From Pristionchus mayeri (Eukaryota; Nematoda; Chromadorea; Rhabditida; Neodiplogasteridae), in contig BTRK01000004.1 of the NCBI GenBank assembly GCA_036245805.1, positions 29,125,541 through 29,189,540 on the forward strand: DNA of 64,000 nt, given 5' to 3'. Positions 11,896 through 25,600 of the stretch are shown one piece after another. Every line of letters starts with the position of its first letter. Within the stretch, counting starts at the first letter, position 1. The notes under the pieces are model-generated. The model was not told where the DNA came from. It made no database searches and was given only the letters and a program-made list of their open reading frames with translations. The position numbers and the translations under genes were made by a program.

Positions 11896-13705
11896 TCACT
11901 CACCGGTTATCATCCCTAGACGTGGATGAGCCATGTCTATAGCATACAGTACCCCTACCGTATCCTCAGTTCTAGCCACGCCCCAATATCCGATGACCTT
12001 TCCCTTCCGTATCCTTCTCCTACTAAGCCAATAGTGATGCCATCAATCAATTCTTTCCACGAAAGACAGTAATAAGATTTTCGCAGTACTGGTTTCACTC
12101 TATCATCCTCTCCCGTTTCCTCTGTCGTTTATGTCTGTACAGGTTGTTGTCAATTCTTGCATTAGCTTCGTTTCCCGTTGGCTCCGCCCCTTTCCGACGT
12201 TTCCCATTCCGCAGCACACTCCACAAACACACACACCACACAATACATCACACAACCACGAGTTTGAGCCCAGCAACACCTCTCCGCAGACATATTTCTA
12301 TGTTTTGTGATGTGAAAATCGTGATAAAATGTTCTTCGAAAGTTTCATCTCGTAATCGTCGAATTGCACGTTAATCCGACCCCCTAATCACAGTGAGACC
12401 CCTCGAGAGATAAGAGTGCTCTCTAGAAGGCCCTCAATGGAATCGGCCTCACTGACTCCAGAATTCTCGGCCTTGATAGACTATTCCCGAAATGCATGCT
12501 CTCTCTCTTTCTTCTTCCGAATACGGGATGGGGTCAAAGTCCGATGAAGGAACAGAGAGAGCAAGAGGGGAATTGCACTAGAGAACTATGATACGCTCAC
12601 TACGAAATTTGGCGCGAGATTGGAATCATAGATGATATCGCGCCCCTTGTTGCTCCGTGGTCTCTTCTTGGTAGAGAGTGTTACCTCCACTCTCCCCTTT
12701 TCCCTATTCCATCTCTCAAAATAAGCCCAGTTCGTACGTCCATTCGTCTCTCTGTCCATCCCGGAACAACTGAACAAACAAAGAGCCATAAAGCGTCCTT
12801 CCATGGTAACGGTTTACGAGTTTGCTCGTGTCTTACCCGGTCGAGAACTCCAATTCCTCGCGAGCAACGAATCAGCAGCTCCCTCGTTCAGTCAATTTGT
12901 CTTCTTCAATCGCTCTCAATGTGTTCTTCTTTTCAATTGGTGCGAGAATTTGTGTGCATCTCACCTAATCGGTATCGAAAAATAACTCGAACCTGTCTAG
13001 CGATCGGAAGTTGATCTTTCATTACTGTAATCATCTGTCTATTACTGTATTGTTTAAAAAAATAAATATTCGCGCCGCGGAAAAAGGCGGAACCTCCTCT
13101 GGGTGTCTGACCCGGCCCTCTGCCTCGGACTCTGCCCGTCTGTCACTCTCGCCCCTTCTCCTGGACCATTCTCCTACTTTCGTTGTCGTTTACCTCGCCA
13201 TTCGTCATAGTCCTCTCTGATTCACAGTCACGCTGTTTTCCCATTCACGATTCCCGCGCTCTTGTTTTCAACTCGAATTCACTCTTCAATAGTTGCCAAA
13301 ACTTGAGTGCTCGCCTTTGTAAGTAATAAGAAGGTCACGATCATTTCGCACACTTATCGCTTCGCAGAATCGTATCATACTGTCAGTCTAACCATCTCTC
13401 TCACTCTATCGGGGATCCTTATCACTGCCAGTGTGAGTTATCGTTCGATCAGTCGAGGGCGCACGCAAGCAATCGAATGATGTTCTCGAGCGCGATAATT
13501 GTCGAAATGCTGGAGGCAGCCGGTGTGCACGATAAGAACTACTCCCTTCCCCGGCTGCACTTTTAGCCAGTTCACGGGAATGAGTTCTAGTCCGATTCCC
13601 GCGTGAGATTGACGGCTGCCAATAATCCGCTACTTCTTTCCATGTAATTCGCTCGCGATACTTGCCTTCAATGTCTTCCTTCCCTCTTTCAAATCGATGT
13701 TGCAG
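11896..13705. other. Intergenic interval before the PAQR gene
   Basis: The start holds the 3' UTR of the tetraspan gene, with several ACCGTA repeats at 11800-12010. A CA-rich stretch lies around 12224-12260. 13080-13700 is probably the PAQR promoter. No supported coding exon was seen. Confidence 0.5.
13701..13705 (+). promoter_or_regulatory. Splice acceptor 5 nt before the PAQR start codon
   Basis: GATGTTGCAG ends at 13705 and ATG begins at 13711. Such a close acceptor suggests either SL trans-splicing or a 5'-UTR intron. Confidence 0.5.
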
Positions 13706-13710
13706 TTATA

Positions 13711-16700
13711 ATGGCGGACGATTCAGCTATACGGGATGCGCTAGAGGACATTTTCAAGTGAGCACGCTTTCCTTTCCTTTCCTTCGTTATTGGAATCAAA
13801 CTTTGTCCATTTCACCATTTCACAATACGTCCACTCTCGTTTGTAGCCGATAGCAAATTCACGTGAGAATATTTCCCCATGTTTCGCAATTTCCTATTCT
13901 AGGCAGCAGAAAGGTTCTGCCAGTTCGGAAAGTCTCGTCGAGCGAAGCACTACTGTACAGGTAAGGAAGGTTGATCTGATTGAACTTGCCCGCAATTTGT
14001 AGCGTGACTTAAAATAGAGAATGGAGTTTAGAGTATAGTAGCACTTTAAAATCATGGTTTTGTACGGCTACAAATGATCTAACCTTACTTGTATGTTTGT
14101 AATTAAGATATTTTTTGGACGTTTTTCATTGATTTAATCACAGGTCCATCATCCCGAACGAAAGATCTCATTGGGCAAGGGAAACTCCGAGTATGAAATC
14201 ACGCTGTCGAAGAAGACCGTCACTTCACAACCGAATAGCGACGACGAGGAGGACTGGGGTAACATTTGTCTTGCCAGGATTTTCATCCAATCATATATTG
14301 AATACCCACTGCCGTTCCCTAGCAGTTTGAACATAGATACATCAAGTTGTAGTAAAATGTGAAAAGTGTAGTGACTATAGATATGGTATAGCAACAACAA
14401 ATAAATCCAGTTCATAAATACGATTGTATGCATGGACTTGTTACTTTCATTAGTCCTATCTCATAACTAAAATTGGAGTTTCAAATCATACACAACCGTC
14501 TCACGGTCTTACCATCTCAGGTACTCTGTCCGACTCTGAGTTGATCGGCTATCGCTCTCGCAAGCATTCATTCGCAGTGAGAGCAGGGTCGGATGATGAG
14601 GGACTCGCACCCAGGGAGAGCACCACCACCATCAAGTTAGCCATACGGTTTATTTATTTTTGGCTGTGATTAGATTTTAAATTGAAACAGCGGTGGTTTA
14701 GTAAAACTGGGGTGGTGGAGTATGGAACAATTATGGAAACGTGAAATTCATAAATGAAAGTTGATAATAAGAGTGCATCTCGATTTTTCAGTTAATCTTT
14801 GATATCTGGCAGATATCGTCGTCGTCGAGGTGGCCAATGGCGACGACTGGAGAAGGAGGACGGATTGAGAGGCGACGAGGACGAGTTGCAGGTACGGTAG
14901 ATTTCGAATGGATGAATCTCGCGCCGGATTCTAATGTTGACGTGCTGTTCTACTTTTGACGTGAAAAAACAATTTTAATGAAATTATTGAGTCTTCCTTT
15001 TGGTTTCATTTCTCTCTCTGGTGCTCGTTACGAGTGGTGGCGCGTCTCTCTTCTGTCTTCATTCGTCCCTTTCCTCCCCTATTCCTACTCGTCTTAAACT
15101 AACTTTACCCGCACTAGCTTCTGATCATATCTCCATTTGATGTCTCACTCGCCATTGTTCGTGCGAACTATGAAAAAGCTGATTTACAAACGGACGACGA
15201 TTGTCGAAGAATCGGTGTTTTATTTACTTATTTAACTTATTAATCCCATGTTTCAGGTCAATGTATGCGAGAACGTCGACGACAAGGGAATCGTCACTAC
15301 GGTGAGTTCACTCGGCTACAGTATCTTGTGGAGATACGGTATCTGATTCAATCGTGTTGCAGACTGTAGAAGCGACGTGGAAAGTGCTCGATTTCGAGTC
15401 GCTTCCTGACTGGTTGCAAGTGAGTTTCTTCTTTATTGATTATTGAAACGGGTGTCGTTATGACCAGTCCATCGACCATTTCTGATTGTCTCTCATCATC
15501 AGGACAATGAATTCCTCCGTTCTGGCTACCGTCCTCCTCTCCCATCAGTTGCCGAGTGCTTCAAGTCCATCTGGTCCCTCCACACCGAGACCGGCAACAT
15601 CTGGACCCATCTCATAGGTGAGACACTCTTTCGAAAACGACGTTTGCCAAATTACACCTCATGACCACACAATGCGATGCAGTAGGCGCCAGTCAAAGGC
15701 GGAGGGCGACGTTTTCCATTCGGCACCACGTGTGTTCACCATGATACGACGCATTGGGGCTAATCGAATCAGTGATCGGAAGCGCCCAGATGATTTATTC
15801 CCGTTTTGTTATGGGGCATTTGTTAAGGGGAGCACGAGTGATACTGATTCGGAAAGACGGACTGGCGATCCCACCCAAAACAGAGTTGGGTGGGATAACC
15901 AGTCGATATTTTAGAGATAGGGTTGATGACGCATTACTATTTTATGTTCCACTCTAGATGTTTGATTTTGGCGGGTTCTGGAATCTGAGGAGCAGTTGGT
16001 GTCAGTGAAATGTAGATAAGAATGGGTGAAGAGATGGTTGCACCTGCCCACGACTGATCAATGATATCAGGAGAGATGCTATCAGTGAGACCACGCCAGG
16101 GTGTCCTTCCCATCTAAAGGACCATCTCGTGGGAGACAATGGGGACTCTCTAGATCCCCTTGTGATCCCCTGAAGGCCCTTATCACCACGTGGTTGTCGC
16201 AGTCGGAATTCCAAACTGATTGCGGGTTATCATTGTCTCGCTCCGTATCATTTCCTCCTCCCCACATCTACTTTCGATCTTTTGCCGACTCGAGAGAAAG
16301 AGAAGGAATGAAAGAGAGTGCATCTCACATACCACGCGGATTCCTCCCCACGTGACTCTAAAGATCGCCCACTATTGTGACGGCACTTCTCTCTCATTGT
16401 CTGTACCTCCTCGATCAGTGCACTCTCTAGTTTGATCTGCCCCTCCAAGTGATCAAAGACGTATCTCCCAGTTGTGAAGCGAAATGGATAGTGTGTAGAT
16501 TGGAGAGAAGAGATGAGCATAGGGCAAAACGTGACACTTTCGTTATTCATTCTCTAGTCGAAAGGGATGGAGGGAGGAAGTAGAAGGGGAACATCCAGCG
16601 ATTGGTGACTAGACGACAATACGAGGGTGGGGAAGGCGCGTGACGTAGTGTTTTGATGGATGAGAGAAGGGGAGGAAATGGTCGTTCTAAGGGAGCAAAG

Positions 16701-18925
16701 TGATGAGTCACCAAGGAGATTTAGCCATTATCCGGGAGTAGTAAAATACATGGTGAGTACCACGCATTCCACTGACAGCTGGGGGATCTTATCGGAGAGG
16801 ATGGAAATCATTGTGACGACAGGATCTGGGTAAAGTATGGTGGAGTGAAAGTAGACTGTAGGTGGTGAGGAAATGTGCGTGATGCAGCAGATTTACATAC
16901 TGCACGTATACACGCGGGTATGTGAAGCTGAGTTTGCTATAAGAAAAAACGTCGAGAAGAATACAAATATATCCAGCAATAAAAAATTGGGAAGGTTGTG
17001 ATGGTCCTTAATTGAGGTTGCGTGCTCTTCGCCTTTCTCGCCACGTGGTTCCTCACTCGACCAGACACTCACATACAATTCCAGGAGAAGCTCGTGAGTT
17101 GACTGCTTCAGCCAGCACATTATGAATCTGCCACGGCAACGACCGCAAACGAACCTTACCCGTTACATCTTTTCAAATAATATTAAATTATTATCAATAT
17201 GCAATTTCATGTTTGTCATTGCAGATCTTCTCGTTCTTCTTCGTGGGGGCGATTGTCTGCCTCGGTCTCTCCTTCGCCTTCCACACTCTCTCCTGCCACT
17301 CCAAGAAGATACTCAAGCTATTCTGCAAGTGAGTCGAGACGAAGACTTACTGATAACTAAGGGGAAAGGGGGGTCTCGCATGGATACGGTAGTTCTGTAA
17401 ATAAAATCACTTATTTTGGAACTGTATATTACTTTGAAATCATAAATTCCCAATCACATGCAAGTTAGTAGAGCTGCTACTCGTAATGCAATTTGGAATA
17501 TTGGCCCTGCAAGATTACACCTTTTTCATATTTGACGAATAGCGTAACAAGATGAATCGTCGAGATTACTGCATAATTTTCAACTATTTTTGCTTTCGAT
17601 AAGATTCGTTATCTTGACGGTGTGGTTTTTTTTAAAATAAAAATTCCAATTTGGCGTGGTTATTTTTAGTTGAGCAAGTTGCTCAAAGATCTCTAATGGT
17701 TATCGTGGGTTAGGTTGCTCAACTTTCTTTCCCAAGTAAATGGCATATTTACAGACTGGACTACATGGGTATCTCGATGCTCATCGTCGGCTCATTCATC
17801 CCCTGGATATACTACGGATTCTACTGCAGACGAGAACCAAAGGTGAGACAGGGGTATCTAGTCACTTTGTGCTTCGTTCCCAGATTTGTGAGCGAGAATG
17901 AAATCAGAATGTTGATGAAAAATATCTGAATATCTATGATAGTGCAGGCAAGAGTGTGCCTCAGAATTGTATTTGAACTAATCACCACCTCTCCCTCTGC
18001 AGATCACGTACATCGTGCTAATCTGCATTCTGGGCGTGGCCGGTGGATTCGTCTCCATGCTCGACAAGTTCTCGGAGGTGCGTTTAGTCTGATATTTATA
18101 ACAAAAATGTTTTCGAAAATCTTTCAACTTTGTCTATTCTCAGGTAGCCTTCCGTCCCATCCGAGCGGGCGTCTTCGTTGCAATGGGCGCATCGGGTGGG
18201 TGGATGGAGAAGTTGGGATACGATATCATATCGTAACTCATGAACAAAATAATCATTCGACTCGATTGAATGGATAATCTGCAGGCGTGATTCCCGCCGT
18301 GCACTACATGCTCACCGATGGCATCGACTCCATGTTCAATGTAAGCTTCCCCTTCAGTTATCGATTCGATATAGATGATCGATTGATCTGATACTGTAGA
18401 TTATTATCATCGATTGCAGGAGAACGCGTTCCATTGGTTGCTGCTCATGGCGGGTCTCTATCTCACGGGTGCGGCCCTCTATGCCACGAGGACTCCCGAG
18501 AGATTCTTCCCCGGAAAGTGCGACATATGGGTTCGTTGTTTATTTTTTTTACTTAAATATATTACGAACAGAATGTAGTAATACTTATGAAACATGCAGT
18601 GTGCAACTGGCATACTCTTGCCTCTTGCTATTTTGTTGAACATCTGTTTCGATTTTCACGAACTGAATTTCAAATTAGTAAAAAAATATTTCTCGAATTG
18701 CAGTTCCAATCTCATCAGCTCTTCCACACGTGCGTCGTCATTGCAGCCCTTGTACACTATTACGGTAAGTGGAATACGGTAGATGGTACTGGGGAGACGC
18801 TTCCTCATTTTGTATAATGCATAATCTGGCATAATATAATTTGAGGTATCTCGGAGATGGCTATGGTCCGATTGAACATGGGTTGCCCTGCCGAGACTTC
18901 TGTGCACCCTCACGACGAACTGTGA
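13711..18925 (+). CDS. Adiponectin-receptor-like PAQR protein
   Basis: Seventeen exons give 444 aa: 13711-13757, 13903-13960, 14144-14258, 14521-14635, 14813-14891, 15257-15301, 15363-15419, 15503-15617, 17017-17093, 17225-17328, 17755-17842, 18003-18077, 18144-18195, 18285-18340, 18420-18530, 18704-18764 and 18846-18925. The N-terminal ~180 residues are polar and low in similarity. The core starts at LPDWLQDNEFLRSGYRPPLP and SIWSLHTETGNIWTHL, the AdipoR signature, and runs through seven membrane segments. The putative zinc ligands of the family are present: His in FHTLSCHS, Asp in KLDYMG, and two His in FQSHQLFH. Family members act in membrane-lipid homeostasis (C. elegans PAQR-1/PAQR-2, human AdipoR1/2). 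Which paralogue this is was not resolved. Exon 17017-17093 and the last exon both use GAG acceptors, which automated models may miss. Confidence 0.95.
15618..17016 (+). other. Long PAQR intron (1.4 kb)
   Basis: It separates the HTETGNIWTHLI exon from the first membrane-span exon. Most introns in this gene are under 500 bp. No second gene or repeat was recognised in it. It ends in TTAATTGAG, a GAG acceptor. Confidence 0.6.
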
Positions 18926-20413
18926 GGAGGTCGCGCACTGATCGGCTGCCACGCCCCCCCACTCAACCGTATCTCAGAAGAAGCTACTCCCTTCTCTCCT
19001 GCGAGAATAATATCGAATATTTTTGCGCTAGTTATGTGCTCTGAGATGAGTATTTCCTTCGACGGTTTTAGATGTGGTTATGTTCCATTATGTTCGTGTA
19101 TTACAATTAGGTCATCATTTATTCTAGTTCTGATCGTAGCCTATTTTTCGATCTATCATACCGTAATACCCGTGTGTCTCCCGCCATTCGCTGCAACCTG
19201 GTCTTACCACGCTTATCAATCAATCGGCTACTGTAATAATCACTTATTAATCGCTCTTGTGCGTGGTGGAGAGTCGATAATATTGATTGACTGCCTCTAC
19301 CATTCCCTCAGAGTGACCTATCCAATGCATTGCCCCATTTGTACACTCAGCATGACTCTAGACTTTGCTTCACTTGGTCGACGTTTCCTACCGTCTACCA
19401 TATCCCACTCCACACGGCGAATAGCACCAAAGCCTTATCTCTGGAATATAGTACGTCCTTGAAATGGATGGCTAATGTTTCTTCCGTTGAATGCCTTACT
19501 TTCATCTAGCTACCGTAGATTCTTCCTTCGTTCTCCGTATTTGTACAGTGTCCCTGTTACAGTATGCATACGAGTTCCACTCGATTTCCCTCTGCTTGGC
19601 TGTTATGAGAGAGCAGTGGATGCTGCCTCTCAATCATTGTCTCTCTTCCCCGACTGACCACGTGTCCTGCCGATAAATGTACAAAACCATTCCATTGCAC
19701 AAAGACAGACAAGAAGTAGTGGAAGATAAGACAAGTTTGTGCATATTAATTGATAAAGTGAGCAAAACAAAAATAGGAAAATTTATGAATGATGATACAG
19801 AGCGAAAGAGTAAACCTTCATTCTATTTAATTTGTCACTTCGTGATTTCCCATCTGAACCAGGTGGTGTGAATGGTGGGAGAGATTTCCCAGACTCTGCA
19901 TGCATCCAACCCATTCTCTGGCTATGAAGGAAGCGGTACTGAAGAATTCTGTCGGAATTCTTCTGACGTTTCAACAGTGATGTTCCATGCTAATAGAGTT
20001 ATGGCGCAATTTATGAGACAGACAATGTCGTCACAGCTTCATTATCCTTTTCTTCTTTATGAATTCTTCTTCCCCCTTCCTTCCTTCATTCATGACTTCG
20101 ACCTATCTTCATGACTTGTTGAACCTCGTTTAATAATCACTCTCATGTAGATTTCGGAACTTTCCTACATGATTCTATCAATCGAATTATAAATTTGAGA
20201 ATCCGTTCATGGCTTGATCACAGCCAGGGGCATACGCGAGAACGTTTCATGTAGATGAAATATAGATCAAAGCACAGAATTGTATCCACGAGACAAGCCT
20301 CATCTTCTCGTCGGAAGCCTCCTATTGTTCACTGCATGCATTCACTCGTCCTTCTTTCCAGTCTCCGTTCATCTCCGTTCTTCTCTCCTTCTCCATGGCT
20401 GTTCTCAGCACCA
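18926..20413. other. Intergenic interval before the zinc-finger gene
   Basis: It starts with the PAQR 3' UTR. Open frames here (for example 19034-19462) lack splice or family support. CTACCGTA-type octamers occur at 19160, 19390 and 19510. No supported feature was seen. Confidence 0.4.
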
Positions 20414-22317
20414 ATGATGGGAGATTCAAAATGCTGGAAACGAGAGTAAGCTATTTTTAGGATGAAGAGTTAGCGAAAATGCTGAGAACGAGGTAATTTG
20501 ACTAGCAGAAGGAAAAACAATCCTCATCGATTGTTTCTTGAGGTGCGAGAGATCTTTTCTCGTGATCCTGCAGTGCAAGCTATCAAATATCTCTTCGAGA
20601 CGATCGCCAAGGTGAACGAGCAGGGACTGCATACAGTGAGTATCTCCTCTCCTCCGCTCCTCAGTTCTCTTCATCCCACTTCTTTCCTCATCTTCATAAA
20701 CTCTTCAGGGACTCATCCAAGATTTGGACAAGCTGCAGGATTCTGTCGACATGTGCAGGATATACGATTCTAAAAAGTTAGTTTACGATCCGAGATCGTT
20801 TTGATTCTCTGATGTCCGTAATCGTGGGCTTATGGAATACGATTGGCTAAGGATAAAGAAACACTTAGTCTTTCAGTCACTCGCCCATTCGTTCAGCAGT
20901 GTATGCAATGGTTGAAGGAACGAAGTGCCTCCTCGCCACTCTCAATAAACGGCATTCCATTGAAAAGAATGTGAGTGATACAGAAGAAATGATCGATAAT
21001 CATGGAATATATCTCGCAGATTCCCACAGTAGAATACGAGGAAGGACAAGCTGAACACTCATCGGATATGAAGGAAGAAGAATTGGAGATTGAAGTGAAG
21101 GAGGAAGAAGAGGATGTTCCAGTGAAGGAGGAAGAACCCATCTGGACTGCAACTACGAGTGAGATGGTGAGAACCCATTCTAAATGAAGGAGAGATTCAT
21201 GAAACTTATTCAGAACCCGAAGATTGAGAATTCGTATTCAACTGAGGAAGTGAAGCAAGAACCGATTGATCCTGAAGATCCCGAAATGGATCCTCTCCCT
21301 GGACCATCGGTGAACATCACTTTTGTAGTCCATTGAATTATTTATATTCAAATTTATTGTGTCTTCTAAGCACAAACTTAATCGAAAATCTAAAAAAATA
21401 TTTCCATGATATTAATAATCTGGTTCAGAATGGGACCGTCGCCTTAGATCCGAAGGAAGAGGAAGAGGAGATCTCGAATATGCCTCTCTTCGTGGAAGAT
21501 CCTCTCGATATGAAGGATGAAGTTAGTTCTTGTTTCAGAAAGGCTAATGTATACGAAAACTGGTGAATTCGCTTGAAAACGATAATTTTGTGCAGGAATT
21601 GGACGATTTCCCGCCATTAGCAGAGAGCTGGTTGGGAAGGAGCGCGCCATCTTCCAGCAAAGTTGATCACACTGGATATTCAGCTAGAGAAGCAGCAAAT
21701 GCTCCTAGCATTTCCACTCTGATGACCACTCACAACGGATTCCCTTCTACAGGTAAAATTGCAAGGAACATCTCGATATTCAGAGATGATTCCGAAAGAA
21801 GTGCAGTTCCAGTTGATTCGAGATCCGTTCCTTCAACGAGAAACAATCCTCGAAGTGTATCTGCGAATAAGCATCCGGGTCCGCCATTCCCGTGTCCTCG
21901 ACCACAGTGTCGGAAGGCGTTCTCTACTCAGGCATTCCTCGACAATCACATGAAGGAGCATCCGGGTGAGTAGACCGTTATGTGCTGAAGGTCTGTATGA
22001 CAAACAAAATTCGAAAGGGCGCATGTACCAACAGTCATTATCTAACCATTTCATTTTCCTGCAATCTTCCCTCTCGTTCTCAGTGCCTCGTCCTGATCCA
22101 TATCTCGGAGTGGCCAGACACAACTGTCGAAAATGCTCAAAGGCCTTCTCGACAGCTTTGTTCCTGCGTCAGCACATGAAAGGTGAGGAAATTTGAAATT
22201 ATTCTCCTTCTAATCATCCTCTCTTCAGAAGAGCACGTATGTCCGAAAGGATGTGGAGCGATGTTGAAGTCGAGGCCCCTCGTGAAGAGACATCTCAAGA
22301 ACCAGCATGGACTGTAG
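20414..22317 (+). CDS. C2H2 zinc-finger protein with acidic middle
   Basis: Ten exons give 404 aa: 20414-20445, 20509-20635, 20709-20776, 20877-20970, 21020-21166, 21214-21309, 21429-21521, 21596-21965, 22084-22182 and 22229-22317. The start (MMGDSKCWKRE) was chosen because its phase joins exactly to the second exon through a 63-bp intron, and because an acceptor (GTTCTCAG) lies 5 nt upstream. Residues ~20-110 look helical (FLEVREIFSRDPAVQAIKYL). A Glu/Lys-rich segment follows, with VKEEEEDVPVKEEEP and VKQEP, which resemble sumoylation consensus sites. Three fingers close the protein: CPRPQC with H-x3-H, CRKC with a truncated His pair before an exon junction, and CPKGC with H-x4-H. A DNA-binding regulator is likely; no specific orthologue is recognised. 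Confidence 0.85.
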
Positions 22318-22648
22318 AATTCATGCAGACAGATCACGAGTGATTGTATACTTTATTGTTACAGAGATTATAAATATTTATTCAGCTGCGCTTTTTTCAT
22401 GCATTTTGCGCAAGACATGTGGTTTCATCTGCTAAATTAGCTGCCCGTTTCAATGAAATAAGATTTACGTAAATAGTTTTTACGACTGAATATATTCTAA
22501 ATTTTATACGAAGGAGAATAATCTCAGTTCGAACTAGGGGTGACAATTCAATTCTACTGATAATTGCTGTGCTACCAGCACGAATCAAAATGGGAGCGAG
22601 TATCGTGTAAATCACTGCTGTTGAGGCTTTCACTATTTTCATGCAATC

Positions 22649-25600
22649 CCGAATGAACTATGGTACGGGTACCGAAGGGAATGAAGGAGAAGGGGAATCG
22701 GTTCGAACTCATCGTTCATTGAGATGCCTCTCGCACTGCGTGTCATTGATATCTTCATTTTGTCGATGACACCCATGCGGGTGGGATCCCGAATGAACTA
22801 TGGTACGGGTACCGAAGGGAATGAGGGAGAAGGGGATTCGGTTCGAACTCATCGTTCATCGAGATGCCTCTCGCACTGCGTGTCATTGATATCTTCCTTT
22901 AGTCGATGACACCCATGCGGGTGGGATCCCGAATGAACTATGGTACGGGTACCGAAGGGAATGAGGGAGAAGGGGATTCGGTTCGAACTCATCGTTCATC
23001 GAGATGCCTCTCGCACTGCGTGTCATTGATATCTTCATTTAGTCGATGACACCCATGCGGGTGGGATCCCGAATGAACTATGGTACGGGTACCGAAGGGA
23101 ATGAAGGAGAAGTGGAATCGGTTCGAACTCATCGTTCATTGAGATGCCTCTCGCACTGCGTGTCATTGATCTCTTCATTTAGTCGATGACACCCATGCGG
23201 GTGGGATCCCGAATGAACTATGCTACGGGTACCGAAGGGAATGAAGGAGAATGGGATTCGGTTCGAAATCATCGTTCATCGAGATGCCTCTCGCACAGCG
23301 TGTCATTGATATCTTCATTTAGTCGATGACACCCATGCGGGTGGGATCCCGAATGAACTATGGTACGGGTACCGAAGGGAATGAAGGAGAAGTGGAATCG
23401 GTTCGAACTCATCGTTCATTGAGATGCCTCTCGCACTGCGTGTCATTGATCTCTTCATTTAGTCGATGACACCCATGCGGGTGGGATCCCGAATGAACTA
23501 TGCTACGGGTACCGAAGGGAATGAAGGAGAATGGGATTCGGTTCGAAATCATCGTTCATCGAGATGCCTCTCGCACAGCGTGTCATTGATATCTTCATTT
23601 AGTCGATGACACCCATGCGGGTGGGATCCCGAATGAACTATGGTACGGGTACCGAAGGGAATGAAGGAGAAGTGGAATCGGTTCGAACTCATCGTTCATT
23701 GAGATGCCTCTCGCACTGCGTGTCATTGATCTCTTCATTTAGTCGATGACACCCATGCGGGTGGGATCCCGAATGAACTATGGTACGGGTACCGAAGGGA
23801 ATGAGGGAGAAGGGGATTCGGTTCGAACTCATCGTTCATTGAGATGCCTCTCGTACTGCGTGTCATTGATATCTTCATTTAGTCGATGACACCCATGCGG
23901 GTGGGATCCCGAATGAACTATGGTACGGGTACCGAAGGGAATGAGGGAGAAGGGGATTCGGTTCGAACTCATCGTTCATCGAGATGCCTCTCGCACTGCG
24001 TGTCATTGATATCTTCATTTAGTCGATGACACCCATGCGGGTGGGATCCCGAATGAACTATGGTACGGGTACCGAAGGGAATGAAGGAGAATGGGATTCG
24101 GTTCGAACTCATCGTTCATTGAGATGCCTCTCGCACTGCGTGTCATTGATATCTTCATTTAGTCGATGACACCCATGCGGGTGGGATCCCGAATGAACTA
24201 TGGTACGGGTACCGAAGGGAATGAGGGAGAAGGGGATTCGGTTCGAACTCATCGTTCATCGAGATGCCTCTCGCACTGCGTGTCATTGATATCTTCATTT
24301 AGTCGATGACACCCATGCGGGTGGGATCCCGAATGAACTATGGTACGGGTACCGAAGGGAATGAGGGAGAAGGGGATTCGGTTCGAACTCATCGTTCATC
24401 GAGATGCCTCTCGCACTGCGTGTCATTGATATCTTCATTTAGTCGATGACACCCATGCGGGTGGGATCCCGAATGAACTATGGTACGGGTACCGAAGGGA
24501 ATGAAGGAGAAGTGGAATCGGTTCGAACTCATCGTTCATTGAGATGCCTCTCACACTGCGTGTCATTGATCTCTTCAATTAGTCGATGACACCCATGCGG
24601 GTGGGATCCCGAATGAACTATGGTACGGGTACCGAAGGGAATGAGGGAGAAGGGGATTCGGTTCGAACTCATCGTTCATCGAGATGCCTCTCGCACTGCG
24701 TGTCATTGATATCTTCATTTAGTCGATGACACCCATGCGGGTGGGATCCCGAATGAACTATGGTACGGGTACCGAAGGGAATGAAGGAGAAGTGGAATCG
24801 GTTCGAACTCATCGTTCATTGAGATGCCTCTCACACTGCGTGTCATTGATCTCTTCATTTAGTCGATGACACCCATGCGGGTGGGATCCCGAATGAACTA
24901 TGGTACGGGTACCGAAGGGAATGAAGGAGAATGGGATTCGGTTCGAAATCATCGTTCATCGAGATGCCTCTCGCACAGCGTGTCATTGATATCTTCATTT
25001 AGTCGATGACACCCATGCGGGTGGGATCCCGAATGAACTATGGTACGGGTACCGAAGGGAATGAAGGAGAAGTGGAATCGGTTCGAACTCATCGTTCATT
25101 GAGATGCCTCTCGCACTGCGTGTCATTGATCTCTTCATTTAGTCGATGACACCCATGCGGGTGGGATCCCGAATGAACTATGGTACGGGTACCGAAGGGA
25201 ATGAGGGAGAAGGGGATTCGGTTCGAACTCATCGTTCATTGAGATGCCTCTCGCACTGCGTGTCATTGATACCTTCATTTAGTCGATGACACCCATGCGG
25301 GTGGGATCCCGAATGAACTATGGTACGGGTACCGAAGGGAATGAGGGAGAAGGGGATTAGGTTCGAACTCATCGTTCATCGAGATGCCTCTCGCACTGCG
25401 TGTCATTGATATCTTCATTTAGTCGATGACACCCATGCGGGTGGGATCCCGAATGAACTATGGTACGGGTACCGAAGGGAATGAAGGAGAAGGGGATTCG
25501 GTTCGAACTCATCGTTCATCGAGATGCCTCTCGCACTGCGTGTCATTGATATCTTCATTTAGTCGATGACACCCATGCGGGTGGGATCCCGAATGAACTA

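Noticed and set aside
19034..19462. 142-codon open frame with hydrophobic stretches
   Set aside because: No acceptor or promoter context, no family resemblance, and lies in the PAQR downstream region.
20461..20508. ATG at about 20478 with a 16-bp intron as start of the zinc-finger gene
   Set aside because: The intron would be too short; the 20414 start with a 63-bp intron fits phase and splice sites.
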